A DNA stretch of 64,000 bases from CAZDVQ01 sp964508975. Lineage in GTDB: Bacteria > Bacteroidota > Bacteroidia > Chitinophagales > Saprospiraceae. Of this stretch, positions 33,826 through 42,986 are shown piece by piece (position 1 is the first letter of the stretch; each line of letters opens with the position of its first letter). Both the position numbers and the translations under genes were made by a program. Under the pieces are notes generated by a model. The model saw nothing but the letters and a program-made list of their open reading frames with translations. It searched no databases and was not told the DNA's origin. The stretch spans positions 1-64,000 of the forward strand of contig CAZDVQ010000016.1 in the NCBI GenBank assembly GCA_964508975.1, in the 5' to 3' direction.

Positions 33826-35145
33826 ATGTCTATCCATAAGTTATCCCTAATTAAAAATGCCGAGCTCGAGCTTTTCAAGCAGCATTTACAAGGCCGCCAA
33901 AAGCCGAAGCAAGCCGAATTGATCGATAAAATCATCCAGTACAAAACAGGTAAAATCAACCAAACGGCCAAGGATTACCTTATGCAGGGCGTTTACCCCG
34001 AGCAGCCCGACAACAACAAGTTCCACAAACTGGTTTTCGATACCAACAAGTCATACGAAGTATTCAAGTACCAGCTGGTCTTCGACGAGATAATTCAAGG
34101 CAAGTTCAAAAAAGACCCCAAACACAGCTGGGAGCAACATGCGCAACAGTTGTTCAACGCCACGCTCCAGGTGCACCAGTCTACCCTACCCGCCCTCCGC
34201 GACACGGTTCGATGGCTGGAACACGCCTTATCCGATAATAGCAAGTCTATCTCTACCACGGAGCAAATTGCCCTCACCGTGCTCATCTTGCAGTACCGCG
34301 AACAACGTAACGCCCTCGAAATGGTCATGAGCCGTTTCGAGTACGACCGCCTGCAAATACTACAACCTCAACTTTCTAATAGTATCCAATGGCCCGAGAT
34401 GCCCACGGCACACAGCCCGCTCATGGCCTTTTGGCTAGCCTTGCATGGTCAAATACAAGAGCAATCTATCATGAAGCTCAATACCTACAAGGCTAAACTC
34501 CTGCATAACGTTGGCTTCCCGGTGCTTGACCAGAAGTTGCTATACCAAAAACTCATCGACATTTATGCCTTAATGGCGCAACAACAAGCTCAATATGGCC
34601 ATTTGCTGCGTCAAGCCTATCAAGATGGCTTCATACACCAGGTTTTCCCTTTGCAGGATGACCAACTATTTGAGAAACTGCAAGCCTTTGAGCTCCACTG
34701 GGCCATCAACGATATTCCTGGCTATACCTTAATTTATACGAGCATCGTACAACAACACGGCGAGCAATCAAACCTTAGCATCATTTGCCGTGCGCTCGAT
34801 TTGCTCAACTCTGGCAAAATACAGTCCGTGGCAAAAGAACTATTGGCCATGCGCCCGCAAGAAAGCTGGGATTTCCTGTACCAAAACGCCTTGCTACTCA
34901 TTTACTACTGGGATATGCAAGATGGCATTCAAGCCCGTAACCGACTAAAACGCCTGCAGCACTACCTCGAACACGCCGAGCCCAATGCATTTATACCCGC
35001 GCTAGAGCAAGCTTTCCAAGATTTTATCACTTTGTACCAGCTGCGCTTGCCATATATTGATACACCTAACCAGCTCGATAAGGCTCAGTTTAACGTTACA
35101 GCCCAGGCTTACAAACCCGCTATTGCACGTTTTTTTGAGGTATAA
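33826..35145 (+). CDS. Hypothetical helical protein
   Basis: A 439-residue protein without signal peptide or membrane segment, rich in Gln, Leu and Lys and predicted all-helical by eye (many QHLQ, KLQAFELHW-like stretches), perhaps a TPR-like or solenoid scaffold. I recognise no family. The N-terminus LSLIKNAELELFKQHLQGRQ is basic. The 11-nt gap to the antiporter gene suggests cotranscription. Confidence 0.65.
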   Translation: MSIHKLSLIKNAELELFKQHLQGRQKPKQAELIDKIIQYKTGKINQTAKDYLMQGVYPEQPDNNKFHKLVFDTNKSYEVFKYQLVFDEIIQGKFKKDPKHSWEQHAQQLFNATLQVHQSTLPALRDTVRWLEHALSDNSKSISTTEQIALTVLILQYREQRNALEMVMSRFEYDRLQILQPQLSNSIQWPEMPTAHSPLMAFWLALHGQIQEQSIMKLNTYKAKLLHNVGFPVLDQKLLYQKLIDIYALMAQQQAQYGHLLRQAYQDGFIHQVFPLQDDQLFEKLQAFELHWAINDIPGYTLIYTSIVQQHGEQSNLSIICRALDLLNSGKIQSVAKELLAMRPQESWDFLYQNALLLIYYWDMQDGIQARNRLKRLQHYLEHAEPNAFIPALEQAFQDFITLYQLRLPYIDTPNQLDKAQFNVTAQAYKPAIARFFEV

Positions 35146-35164
35146 GCCTCAGCCTAAAAACAGA

Positions 35165-35188
35165 AAACCCGCCTGTCGGGGCGGGTTT
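35165..35188 (+). terminator. Hairpin after hypothetical gene
   Basis: AAACCCGCC / GGCGGGTTT with a short loop lies 20 nt after the stop at 35145. The trailing T run is short, so it is a weaker terminator. The 35190-35460 spacer shows only degenerate A/T-rich sequence. Confidence 0.6.
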
Positions 35189-35461
35189 GAATGCTGTATG
35201 TATTATTAGGTACAACAGGGGGAGTCGGTTGGCTCCTACGCTCCTAGAGCGTGGTAGGCCTTTAGTTAGACAGTGCGATACATAAATGCCGTTCGTATTA
35301 AAATAGTTCCCGATGCCATAATTTTTTTTCAAAATTAGGTAGGAGACGTAAATCGTGCGGCTCTACGGTAGTGCAGGATATCATTTTAAACAAATGCACA
35401 AAAACGCTAAAATTCAAATCATTTAATCATTTTATCCAATAATCATTTATTCATTTTTGGG

Positions 35462-35558
35462 GGCCTGCGTCGCGTTGCGCCGCCGCACCTTTCCGGGGTT
35501 CGCGGTGCTCCGTGCTACGCACCAGCCGCTACGCGGCTGCCCTCCAAGCTGCTAGGCC
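35462..35558 (-). repeat. P1-P5 structured element, copy 11 (GGCCT:AGGCC)
   Basis: On the minus strand GGCCT pairs with AGGCC, followed by CCCAAAA. GCAGCTTGGAGGG pairs with CCCCGGAAAGGTGC. The flank before its start has CGCCAGAACACT (35563-35574), like the copies at 12203 and 58718. Confidence 0.88.
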
Positions 35559-35662
35559 GAACAGTGTTCTGGCGTGCCAAATCAAAATATTAACGAACTT
35601 GGGTTGAAAGACTAGCCTGTTTGAATGGACAAGCCATTGAAACTAAATTGACATTTTTTTTG

Positions 35663-35670
35663 TATATTTG
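35663..35670 (+). promoter_or_regulatory. TAnnTTTG -7 box for Rpn-type nuclease
   Basis: TATATTTG lies 23 nt before the ATG at 35694; TTG at 35637-35639 may be the -33 part. Confidence 0.6.
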
Positions 35671-35693
35671 CACATCAATTATATGTAGTTAAG

Positions 35694-36563
35694 ATGAGCA
35701 AAAAACTTATACGATTTGACTGGGCTATCAAAAGGCTATTGAGAAACAAGGCTAACTTTGTAGTTCTTGAAGGCTTTCTGAGTGAACTTTTATTTGACAA
35801 TATCAAAATTCAACAGATATTGGAAAGTGAAAGCAACCAAGAACTCGAAGATGACAAATTCAACCGAGTAGATATCTTAACACAGAACTCCAATAATGAA
35901 CTCATCATCATCGAGATTCAAAGTACTTACGAGATTGATTACTTCCATCGAATGGCCTATGGCGTTTCAAAGGCATTGACAGAAAACCTCAACCTAGGGC
36001 AAAATTATTCCGAAATCAAAAAAGTGATTTCTGTAAATATCGTTTATTTTGATCTAGGCCAAGGACAAGATTATATTTACAAAGGTATTACTGAGTTCAA
36101 AGGACTGCACCAAAATGATGTTCTCGCTTTGTCAGACAAACAAAGAAAAACATTTTTGAAAGAAACGGTGTCTGACATTTTCCCTGAATATTACTTGCTA
36201 AAAGTGAATCAGTTTAACGATGTCGCCAAAAATACCCTAGACGAATGGATTTACTTCTTGAAAAATAGTGAGGTAAAAGATGAATTTAATGCAAAAGGCC
36301 TCAAAGAAGCCGGAGAGGTACTTGATATTATGCGCCTAGCTGCTGACGACCAATACGGTTACAACCGTTACTTGGATAGCCTGCATGTGAAAGCCAGTGA
36401 AATCTTCACTTTACAAACAGAAGCTGAATTTAAAGCTAAAGACGAAAGAACACTTGAAATCGCCCAAAATGGTCTCCAAAAAGGCTATAGCAATGAAATT
36501 ATCCACGACTTGACAGGCCTTAGCTTTGACCAAATTGATGTACTGCGAAAAAGTATTGAATAA
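35694..36563 (+). CDS. Rpn-family PD-(D/E)XK nuclease / putative transposase
   Basis: A 289-residue protein of the Rpn / PDDEXK group. The catalytic pattern is RVDILTQNSNNELIIIEIQ (about 60-82): Asp62, then the EIQ strand, with Gln in place of the usual Lys as in this family. The region YFHRMAYGVSKALTENL follows. The C-terminal 40 residues (LQKGYSNEIIHDLTGLSFDQ) form the usual helical tail. Rpn proteins of E. coli stimulate RecA-independent recombination; transposition is not established. A second member is at 57678. Confidence 0.85.
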   Translation: MSKKLIRFDWAIKRLLRNKANFVVLEGFLSELLFDNIKIQQILESESNQELEDDKFNRVDILTQNSNNELIIIEIQSTYEIDYFHRMAYGVSKALTENLNLGQNYSEIKKVISVNIVYFDLGQGQDYIYKGITEFKGLHQNDVLALSDKQRKTFLKETVSDIFPEYYLLKVNQFNDVAKNTLDEWIYFLKNSEVKDEFNAKGLKEAGEVLDIMRLAADDQYGYNRYLDSLHVKASEIFTLQTEAEFKAKDERTLEIAQNGLQKGYSNEIIHDLTGLSFDQIDVLRKSIE

Positions 36564-36582
36564 GTTGGTATAAACATACCTA

Positions 36583-37137
36583 TCAAAAATAGCGCTGATA
36601 CATATCAATCTTCTCGTGTAAACGAGCGGCCATGTATGCGTTGCCAGCATGAAGTTGTTCATGTATAATGCGTGCTTCCGCTTGGTAACTGCGTTTCTTC
36701 GTTTCGTTCCAGTAATGTGGCGGAGCGTAGAGATTGCAAACTCTATCAGCCATTTTAACCAGCCATACTGCTTTGGGCTGTGCTTTGATGCGCAACAGGC
36801 TGTCCATCATCTGTTCTTGTTTGGGCAAGGCGCTGTTTTTGGTGAGGGCGGCAACACCGTCGGCCACAGCTTGGCCAAATAGCGTTTTGATGGCCTCGTA
36901 ATCGGCCTCCGTATCTTCAAGGGTATCATGTAGGATGGCGCAGGCAATCGCCAAGTCGGCATCAATGCTGCTATCGTGTTGAATGGCGTTGAGCACCTCG
37001 AACACTACACTACCAATATGGTTCATGTAGGGAATTTGCTCGCCTTCCAGTTGTCCGCCGTAGGTTTGCGTGCCATGTAAACGCGTGGCCAGATGCCACA
37101 TGTGCTGTAAAGCATCGATATTCCAAGTGTGCTGCAT
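36583..37137 (-). CDS. HD-domain phosphohydrolase (MESH1/RelA-hydrolase-like)
   Basis: A 184-residue HD-superfamily metal-dependent phosphohydrolase. The metal ligands appear as His at about 36 (MNHIGSV) and LHDTLEDTEADYE near 69-82. The layout resembles the hydrolase half of Rel/SpoT or MESH1, so (p)ppGpp or nucleotide hydrolysis is plausible but unproven. No synthetase domain is present. Confidence 0.8.
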   Translation of the reverse strand: MQHTWNIDALQHMWHLATRLHGTQTYGGQLEGEQIPYMNHIGSVVFEVLNAIQHDSSIDADLAIACAILHDTLEDTEADYEAIKTLFGQAVADGVAALTKNSALPKQEQMMDSLLRIKAQPKAVWLVKMADRVCNLYAPPHYWNETKKRSYQAEARIIHEQLHAGNAYMAARLHEKIDMYQRYF

Positions 37138-37146
37138 ATGTAGGGT

Positions 37147-37273
37147 GCGTTAGCGATGTGAAGCGGTGGCGCATAGCGCCAGACCCGCAGGGGCCGAGCG
37201 ACAGCGAGCCGCGAAACGTAGCGGCTGCGCTGCACGGTGCGTATACCATGCGCCCCGTGCAGCGCAGCAACGC
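37147..37273 (+). repeat. P1-P5 structured element, copy 12 (GCGTT:AACGC)
   Basis: GCGTT (37147-37151) pairs with AACGC (37269-37273), followed by CCAAAT. GCGATGTGAAGCGG pairs with CCGCGAAACGTAGC. The last hairpin has a 14-bp stem (GCTGCGCTGCACGG / CCGTGCAGCGCAGC), longer than in other copies. Confidence 0.9.
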
Positions 37274-37294
37274 CCAAATCAATCAATTAATGAT

Positions 37295-39796
37295 TTATTC
37301 CGCTGTTTTATACTTGTTGGCCAAGCGGTATAGTAGGCTCATCACGAAGCCGCTCATCAACATTAACTTGCCAATCCAGACCAAATTGATACCTGGGAAA
37401 CGCAGCGATTGGATGACCACGAATGGCGCCGCACCTTGATATACTTCGATGAGCGATTTATCCTCGGCGGTAAGGATGTTCGGGTAACGCAAGCGCAGGC
37501 CGTTGGCCTTGATCTCGTCGGGAATGTTGAACAAGTTTGAGCCACGAATAAGCAGGATTGGCATCACGTCGTACGACTTGTTGAGCTTGGTATCCTGTAC
37601 TTCGAGGCGAGCGCCAACCGCCAAATCACCTTCAGCAGGCTGATAATCGTCGCGGGCAGGTTTGCGTTCAATTTCCTTGAACTTGATGATGTACTGCTTG
37701 TGGTGAATGGTATCGCCAACAGCCATTTTGAATGGTACCCAGGCCGAGCTGGTGTCTTCTTTGGCCCGTTTTTCAGATTGCTCTTCAGGGCTCATGAAAG
37801 CCCAATCAGGCACAGCGATGGTAAATACGTCCTCGGTGATGTAGTGCTTGGTATCTGGGTTCGAGGCTTTGAATTCCTTGGTACCGTCGGGGCGAATTTT
37901 ACGGATTGAATTTGGGTGCACCACGAACGAATCGAGGGTATTGCCCTTGCCGTCTTTCTTGCGGTAGTTTACCGTGAAAAAGTCTTCGTTACCCTCGTTG
38001 AAATCACCGAGGTAAGCCACTTCGTAGTAGGCTTCCACCTGGCGATCCTTATTGAAATACTCTTTCATGCGCACGTACTCGCCAAAGGGCGCAACCACGC
38101 TGCTATTGGTTTGCGGGTTCAGCTCATCAAGGGCGGTCATGGCGTTACGGCCAACCGAAAGCACCTCTTTTTTGCCTGCCGAAAACAAGATACCCCAGAA
38201 CAAAATGCCCAAGCCCAAATGCGACACTGCCGATCCAGCCAACTTAAAGTTGCCTTTCAACACGCTGAAAATGTAATCAGCATTGCAGAAAATGGTAAAG
38301 GTAGCCGCCCAAAGCAAGATGACATATTGCCAAACGCTGAAACCCGCCAAAACAACGGTACCCACGGTGACAAATGCCGCCAAGAAAGCCCATAAACCCA
38401 ACTTAGCCAAGACTTTATTTAAGCGCTCGCCCAATGTTTTTTGTTCTTTGAAACGCAAATATTGGGCACCGCCCGATAAAAGTGCCAACAAGATGGCAAT
38501 CCAAATTTGATATTTATTGTAGTGTGCTACAGGGTCGCTCGGTGGCGCTAACTTCAAGCCAAACAGCTTGTTGTAAACAGGGATAGAGGTGGTAGCTGTA
38601 ATCAAGACCGCAGAGAAAATGAGGACCAAAGCCCCAATGAACATCCAAAACTCTTTGGAATAGGTGCTTTCCTCTTTGGCCAAGTGCGGCAAGTTTTTCC
38701 AGCGCAAAGCCATTAAGCCGAAGGCCACCACGAAAGGTGTGACGGTAAATATAATTAACTGCCACTCTAGGCCCATCTCGGTAAACGCATGTACCGAGGT
38801 TTCGCCGAGTACGCCACTCCGGGTGAGCAAGGTTGAATACAGGATTAATACAAAACTCATGATGAAAAACACCATGGTGGTGCGGTAAGAGCGGCCTGTG
38901 TTGTTGGCAATGACAGCCGTGTGTACACCTGCTACCAAAACCAACCAAGGCACCAATGAAGTATTTTCAACGGGGTCCCAAGCCCAGTAACCACCAAAAC
39001 TCAAGGCTTCATAAGCCCAGGCACCACCCATCACTATACCAATGCCGAGAATGGCACCGGTGAATAAAGACCAATGCATGGCTGGTTTTAACCACCCGGT
39101 GTAGTCTTTTTTCCACAGGCCAGCTACCACATAGGCAAAAGGCACGATGGTAGATGCAAAACCCAAGAACAAGGTTGGAGGGTGAATAGTCATCCAATAG
39201 TTTTGCAGCAATGGGTTTATACCGTTACCGGTAACTTTGGTCAAGTAATCGGCTTGACTGAAGATAGGGGCATTTAACGTTTCGCGTAGGAGTACAAATG
39301 GGTTTGAGCCAATTCTAGCACCTGACTCGTTGAGGTAGATGCCTAAAATCATGCTCACGAGTATGACTTGCACCGAGGCGATAACCGATATTACCGGAGC
39401 TTCCCATGCCCGGGCGATGCGCATGAGCACAAAACCCAAGATGATGTGCCAGAACATCCAGAGGAGGAAACTACCCTCTTGGTCTTGCCAGAAGGCAGAG
39501 AAAGTATATTTAAAAGGCAGGTCATCAGATACGTGGTTTTGTACATATTCGTACTCGTAATACCGATTCAACATGATGAAGAAAATCAGACCAATAACCG
39601 CAAGGATACTAAACCCGTGTGTCAAGAAACCAATACGGCCAAATTTCAGCCATTGCTTGCCAATTTCAGGCGTGGCAGGATTAACGGCAAAACCGTATGA
39701 AATGGCAGAAAACAAAGCGGCCGTAAAGCCAAGTATGATTAACAAATGGCCTAAAACACCGGGTAAGAGGTGTTCGCCAATATACTGTATGTCCAT
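37295..39796 (-). CDS. ccmF: Cytochrome c maturation heme-lyase subunit CcmF
   Basis: An 833-residue multi-pass protein. The WWD-type heme-handling motif is GGYWAWDPVENTSLVPWL (about 263-280), with conserved membrane histidines in MTIHPPTLFLGF upstream and HAFTEMG downstream. A large extracytoplasmic domain follows the main membrane core (about 530-780). It attaches heme to apocytochrome c with CcmE, whose gene is just upstream. The other ccm genes are not in this window. Confidence 0.92.
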   Translation of the reverse strand: MDIQYIGEHLLPGVLGHLLIILGFTAALFSAISYGFAVNPATPEIGKQWLKFGRIGFLTHGFSILAVIGLIFFIMLNRYYEYEYVQNHVSDDLPFKYTFSAFWQDQEGSFLLWMFWHIILGFVLMRIARAWEAPVISVIASVQVILVSMILGIYLNESGARIGSNPFVLLRETLNAPIFSQADYLTKVTGNGINPLLQNYWMTIHPPTLFLGFASTIVPFAYVVAGLWKKDYTGWLKPAMHWSLFTGAILGIGIVMGGAWAYEALSFGGYWAWDPVENTSLVPWLVLVAGVHTAVIANNTGRSYRTTMVFFIMSFVLILYSTLLTRSGVLGETSVHAFTEMGLEWQLIIFTVTPFVVAFGLMALRWKNLPHLAKEESTYSKEFWMFIGALVLIFSAVLITATTSIPVYNKLFGLKLAPPSDPVAHYNKYQIWIAILLALLSGGAQYLRFKEQKTLGERLNKVLAKLGLWAFLAAFVTVGTVVLAGFSVWQYVILLWAATFTIFCNADYIFSVLKGNFKLAGSAVSHLGLGILFWGILFSAGKKEVLSVGRNAMTALDELNPQTNSSVVAPFGEYVRMKEYFNKDRQVEAYYEVAYLGDFNEGNEDFFTVNYRKKDGKGNTLDSFVVHPNSIRKIRPDGTKEFKASNPDTKHYITEDVFTIAVPDWAFMSPEEQSEKRAKEDTSSAWVPFKMAVGDTIHHKQYIIKFKEIERKPARDDYQPAEGDLAVGARLEVQDTKLNKSYDVMPILLIRGSNLFNIPDEIKANGLRLRYPNILTAEDKSLIEVYQGAAPFVVIQSLRFPGINLVWIGKLMLMSGFVMSLLYRLANKYKTAE

Positions 39797-39865
39797 CGGG
39801 ATGCTGTCGGTTAAGGATATCTGATTACTACGTGTATAGGCTGTTTATCAGCCAGTTACACAAGG

Positions 39866-40261
39866 CTATGTAGCGCTAAACTTCTGGTTGTCTTTGTACT
39901 TAGAAGGACATTTCAGCAGGATATCGGCGGCGACGAACACATCGCCTTCCATCTTGCCGGTTAAAACGATTTGTTCTGAGCGTTCGAAATCTTGGGGTTT
40001 AGCCCCTTTGAACACGATTTGCTTTTGAACACCTTTTTTGTCCTTCATGTAGAAAGAGAAGTAGTTGGGGTCAACGGCAGGATCGTACACGATAGGTTTG
40101 GCTTCTTCTAGTACCAGGTGACCAACAACTTGGTGTACTTCGTCGGGGCGGTTGTCCACCACGCTGAAGTCGCTGTATGTGCTATAATCGCCAGCCATGG
40201 TAATCAAGATACCAATTGCTGCTGCAATGACCAATAAACCAATAATATGAATTTTCTTCAT
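39866..40261 (-). CDS. ccmE: Heme chaperone CcmE, Cys-type
   Basis: A 131-residue protein with an N-terminal membrane anchor (KIHIIGLLVIAAAIGILI) and an OB-fold periplasmic domain. At the heme-attachment site it reads LLKCPSKY, a C-x3-Y motif, where E. coli CcmE has H-x3-Y. Cys-type CcmE proteins are known from some bacteria and archaea. The start at 40261 is placed by the promoter and anchor. It lies upstream of ccmF in one operon. Confidence 0.88.
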   Translation of the reverse strand: MKKIHIIGLLVIAAAIGILITMAGDYSTYSDFSVVDNRPDEVHQVVGHLVLEEAKPIVYDPAVDPNYFSFYMKDKKGVQKQIVFKGAKPQDFERSEQIVLTGKMEGDVFVAADILLKCPSKYKDNQKFSAT

Positions 40262-40284
40262 GATACGTTCTGTTTTAGACTGCA

Positions 40285-40292
40285 CAAAGATA
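40285..40292 (-). promoter_or_regulatory. TAnnTTTG -7 box for ccmE-ccmF
   Basis: The minus strand reads TATCTTTG 23 nt before the ATG at 40261. Confidence 0.65.
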
Positions 40293-40382
40293 CTATGAAA
40301 GTATGCAATTTAAGCGTGATTATTATCACCTTATATTAATTAGACTTCATCTAAACAAGACAATTCCGCGTTATGTTTTGAT

Positions 40383-40635
40383 TAGACGCACAATTGTGCG
40401 TCTCTACCCTACTCTGCTTTCAGCACTCTGCGCTCTTACCTAATTCTGCGCCTCCCCCCGCCGCTACGCGTCGACCCCCTCCACTGCGCAGGCCGCTGCG
40501 CGGCTGCTGGTAGCGGGGGTATTTGGGCGGGAGCAAGCCCCGCCCCTACTAGACACACAATTGTGCGTCTCTACCCTACTCTGCTTTCTGATCTCTGCTC
40601 TATGATCTATACTCTGCTCTCAGCCCTCTGCTCTC
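40383..40635. repeat. Composite repeat element, copy at 40.5 kb
   Basis: It contains GACGCACAATTGTGCGTC, CTACCCTACTCTGCTTTC, a core (GCGCCTCCCCCC ... CGACCCCCTCCAC ... GGTAGCGGGGGT) and a hairpin ending CCCCTAC (40525-40549), then CACACAATTGTGCGTC and CTACCCTACTCTGCTTTC again. The order matches the reverse complement of 24946-25155. The tail (40580-40635) is a degenerate CTCTGCTCT tract. Confidence 0.8.
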
Positions 40636-40641
40636 ATAACT

Positions 40642-40676
40642 AAAAAAGGGCCTCAACTTTCGTTGAGGCCCTTTTT
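40642..40676 (-). terminator. Terminator of groEL
   Basis: On the minus strand GGGCCTCAAC / GTTGAGGCCC forms a 10-bp stem followed by TTTTTT, right after the groEL stop. Confidence 0.88.
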
Positions 40677-40679
40677 ATC

Positions 40680-42314
40680 TTACATCATGCCGCCCATACC
40701 ACCAGGCATTCCACCGTGACCGGCGGGTGCTTCTGGTTCTGGTTTATCGGCAATCACACATTCGGTAGTTAAAATCATACCAGCGATAGAAGATGCATTT
40801 TCCAAGGCGATACGGGTTACTTTGGTTGGGTCGATAACACCAGCCTTGATCAAGTCTTCGTATACCTCGGTGCGGGCGTTAAAGCCAAAAGCTCCTTTGC
40901 CTTCGCGCACTTTCATCAACACCACCGAGCCTTCAACACCGGCGTTTGAAGCAATGGTACGCAAAGGCGACTCCAATGAAGTGCGCACGATAGCGATACC
41001 GGTGTTTTCGTCTTCATTATCACCAGTAAAGTTGTTCAAGGCATCAATGGCACGAACCAAGGCGATACCACCACCGGCCACGATACCTTCGTCCATAGCG
41101 GCACGGGTAGCAGCAAGGGCGTCATCCACGCGGTCTTTCTTTTCTTTCATTTCAACTTCAGTAGGCGCACCTACATAAAGTACAGCTACACCACCTGATA
41201 ATTTACCAAGGCGTTCTTGTAGTTTTTCTTTGTCGTAATCAGAAGTTGTCGACTCGATTTGAGCTTTGATCTGGTTGATACGAGAGTTGATCAAATCGGT
41301 GTTGCCATGCCCATTAACCACAATCGTATTATCTTTGTCAACGCTGATTTTCTCAGCAGAACCCAAGTGTTCCAAGGTCGTTTGGTTCAACACATAACCA
41401 GCTTCCTCTGAAATCACGGTACCACCTGTCAAGATGGCAATATCTTCGAGCATGGCCTTGCGGCGGTCGCCAAAACCTGGTGCTTTAACCGCAACCACTT
41501 TCAACTGTGCACGCAAACGGTTGAGTACCAATACGCTCAAGGCTTGGCTATCAACATCTTCGGCGATAATCAAGAGCGGGCGGCCAGTTTGAATCACTTT
41601 CTCCAACACTGGAACGAGGTCGTTCATGTTCGAGATTTTCTTGTCGTGGATCAAGATCAGCGGGCTGTCGTACTCGCAAACCATGTTTTCAGCATTGGTT
41701 ACGAAGTAAGGCGACAAGTAGCCGCGGTCAAACTGCATACCTACTACTTCTTCAACATAGGTATCGGTACCTTTAGCTTCTTCAACGGTAATAACGCCGT
41801 TGCGACCAGCCGTTTTCATGGCTAAAGCGATTTTCTCGCCGATTTCCATGTCGCTGTTGGCAGAGATATAAGCGATTTGCTTGATTTTCTCGGTATCCTC
41901 GCCAATGATTTCAGATTGGCTGTGGAGGTGTTCGATAACTTTTTTAACGGCCTTGTCGATACCGCGTTTCAAGTCCATCGGGTTAGCGCCAGCAGCAACG
42001 TTTTTCATGCCTGCGGTAACCATTGCTTGCGCCAAAACGGTAGCGGTAGTGGTACCGTCACCGGCGATGTCAGCAGTTTTAGAGGCTACTTCGCGAACCA
42101 TTTGCGCGCCCATGTTCTCGATAGGGTCGCTGAGTTCAACTTCTTTCGCCACGGTAACACCGTCTTTAGTGATATGTGGTGCACCGAATTTCTTGTCGAT
42201 AATTACGTTGCGACCTTTAGGGCCGAGCGTTACTTTTACGGCGTTGGCCAATGCGTCAACACCCGCTTTGAGTTTTTCGCGAGCTTCCGTGTTAAATAAA
42301 ATTTCCTTAGCCAT
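40680..42314 (-). CDS. groL: Chaperonin GroEL
   Basis: A 544-residue 60-kDa chaperonin subunit, a normal length. The N-terminal LKAGVDALANAVKVTLGPKG, the ATPase loop GDGTTTATVLAQAM (about 85-98) and the C-terminal GGM tail (PGGMGGMM) are all present. It forms the double-ring folding chamber with GroES. It follows groES on the minus strand, but a 162-bp palindromic element now sits between the two genes. Confidence 0.97.
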   Translation of the reverse strand: MAKEILFNTEAREKLKAGVDALANAVKVTLGPKGRNVIIDKKFGAPHITKDGVTVAKEVELSDPIENMGAQMVREVASKTADIAGDGTTTATVLAQAMVTAGMKNVAAGANPMDLKRGIDKAVKKVIEHLHSQSEIIGEDTEKIKQIAYISANSDMEIGEKIALAMKTAGRNGVITVEEAKGTDTYVEEVVGMQFDRGYLSPYFVTNAENMVCEYDSPLILIHDKKISNMNDLVPVLEKVIQTGRPLLIIAEDVDSQALSVLVLNRLRAQLKVVAVKAPGFGDRRKAMLEDIAILTGGTVISEEAGYVLNQTTLEHLGSAEKISVDKDNTIVVNGHGNTDLINSRINQIKAQIESTTSDYDKEKLQERLGKLSGGVAVLYVGAPTEVEMKEKKDRVDDALAATRAAMDEGIVAGGGIALVRAIDALNNFTGDNEDENTGIAIVRTSLESPLRTIASNAGVEGSVVLMKVREGKGAFGFNARTEVYEDLIKAGVIDPTKVTRIALENASSIAGMILTTECVIADKPEPEAPAGHGGMPGGMGGMM

Positions 42315-42353
42315 GATATTGGTTAATGTTTAGTGTTTGTTTAAAACTGATTA

Positions 42354-42515
42354 AGAGTATGTTTGGATTTTGGGTTTCGAGGGAAAAACGTGCTATTTTT
42401 TGATGAGGTTGATTTAAAAAATGGGCGCATAGTGGTGCTACGTAACTATTTTTTAAAGCAAAAATCATCGGAAAAGAGCTGTTTTTCGCCGGAAGCTAAA
42501 GTCCAAACATACTCT
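42354..42515 (+). mobile_element. 162-bp palindromic MITE-like element between groES and groEL
   Basis: It has 14-bp perfect terminal inverted repeats AGAGTATGTTTGGA, and the halves form imperfect arms. It is the inverse of 387-548. It occupies the groES-groEL spacer and the groES stop codon TAG uses its terminal bases. An open frame from TTG at 42363 exists but probably is not a gene. Confidence 0.82.
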
Positions 42516-42777
42516 AAAGTACAACAAGGATATCGTCTTCACGCATCACGAGGTAATCAACGCCATCGTGGCTAAACTCGGTACCGGCATATTTGCCGTA
42601 CAATACCACGTCGCCAGCTTGGAGGGTCATCAAGTTACCGTCTTTGCCAGGGCCCACGGCGATGATTTCACCACGGAGCGGTTTTTCCTTGGCCGTGTCA
42701 GGGATGATAAGACCACCTTTAGTCTTCTCCTCAGCCGGGTGTGGCTTAACAATGACTCGGTCGTTAATCGGTTTCAT
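42514..42777 (-). CDS. groS: Co-chaperonin GroES
   Basis: An 87-residue 10-kDa co-chaperonin of the usual length. MKPINDRVIVKPHPAEEKTK is followed by the mobile loop KGGLIIPDTAKEKPLRGEI, and it ends REDDILVVL. It caps the GroEL ring. The stop codon borders the inserted palindromic element. No CIRCE-type operator (TTAGCACTC inverted) is visible upstream. Confidence 0.96.
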   Translation of the reverse strand: MKPINDRVIVKPHPAEEKTKGGLIIPDTAKEKPLRGEIIAVGPGKDGNLMTLQAGDVVLYGKYAGTEFSHDGVDYLVMREDDILVVL

Positions 42778-42986
42778 ACAGTAGATTTTATTTTTAGTTA
42801 AATAAATTAATGAGATGCTTTTGCCCTAGCGATTCTTGTGCCAAGGCGAAAAAACTGCCATATTAACCGCCAAGTATCGTGTTTAGTTTTGCAAAACTGA
42901 AAATTTGTCAGTCCTTGGGTGTTTTGTCCCAACTTGCACCCTTTGTCCATTTCACCCATTTTTACCCCTTTTAACCCTTCAGCAAC

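Noticed and set aside
35694..36563. Calling the Rpn protein an active transposase
   Set aside because: It has a PD-(D/E)XK fold, no flanking inverted ends, and no sign of moving the repeat families described.
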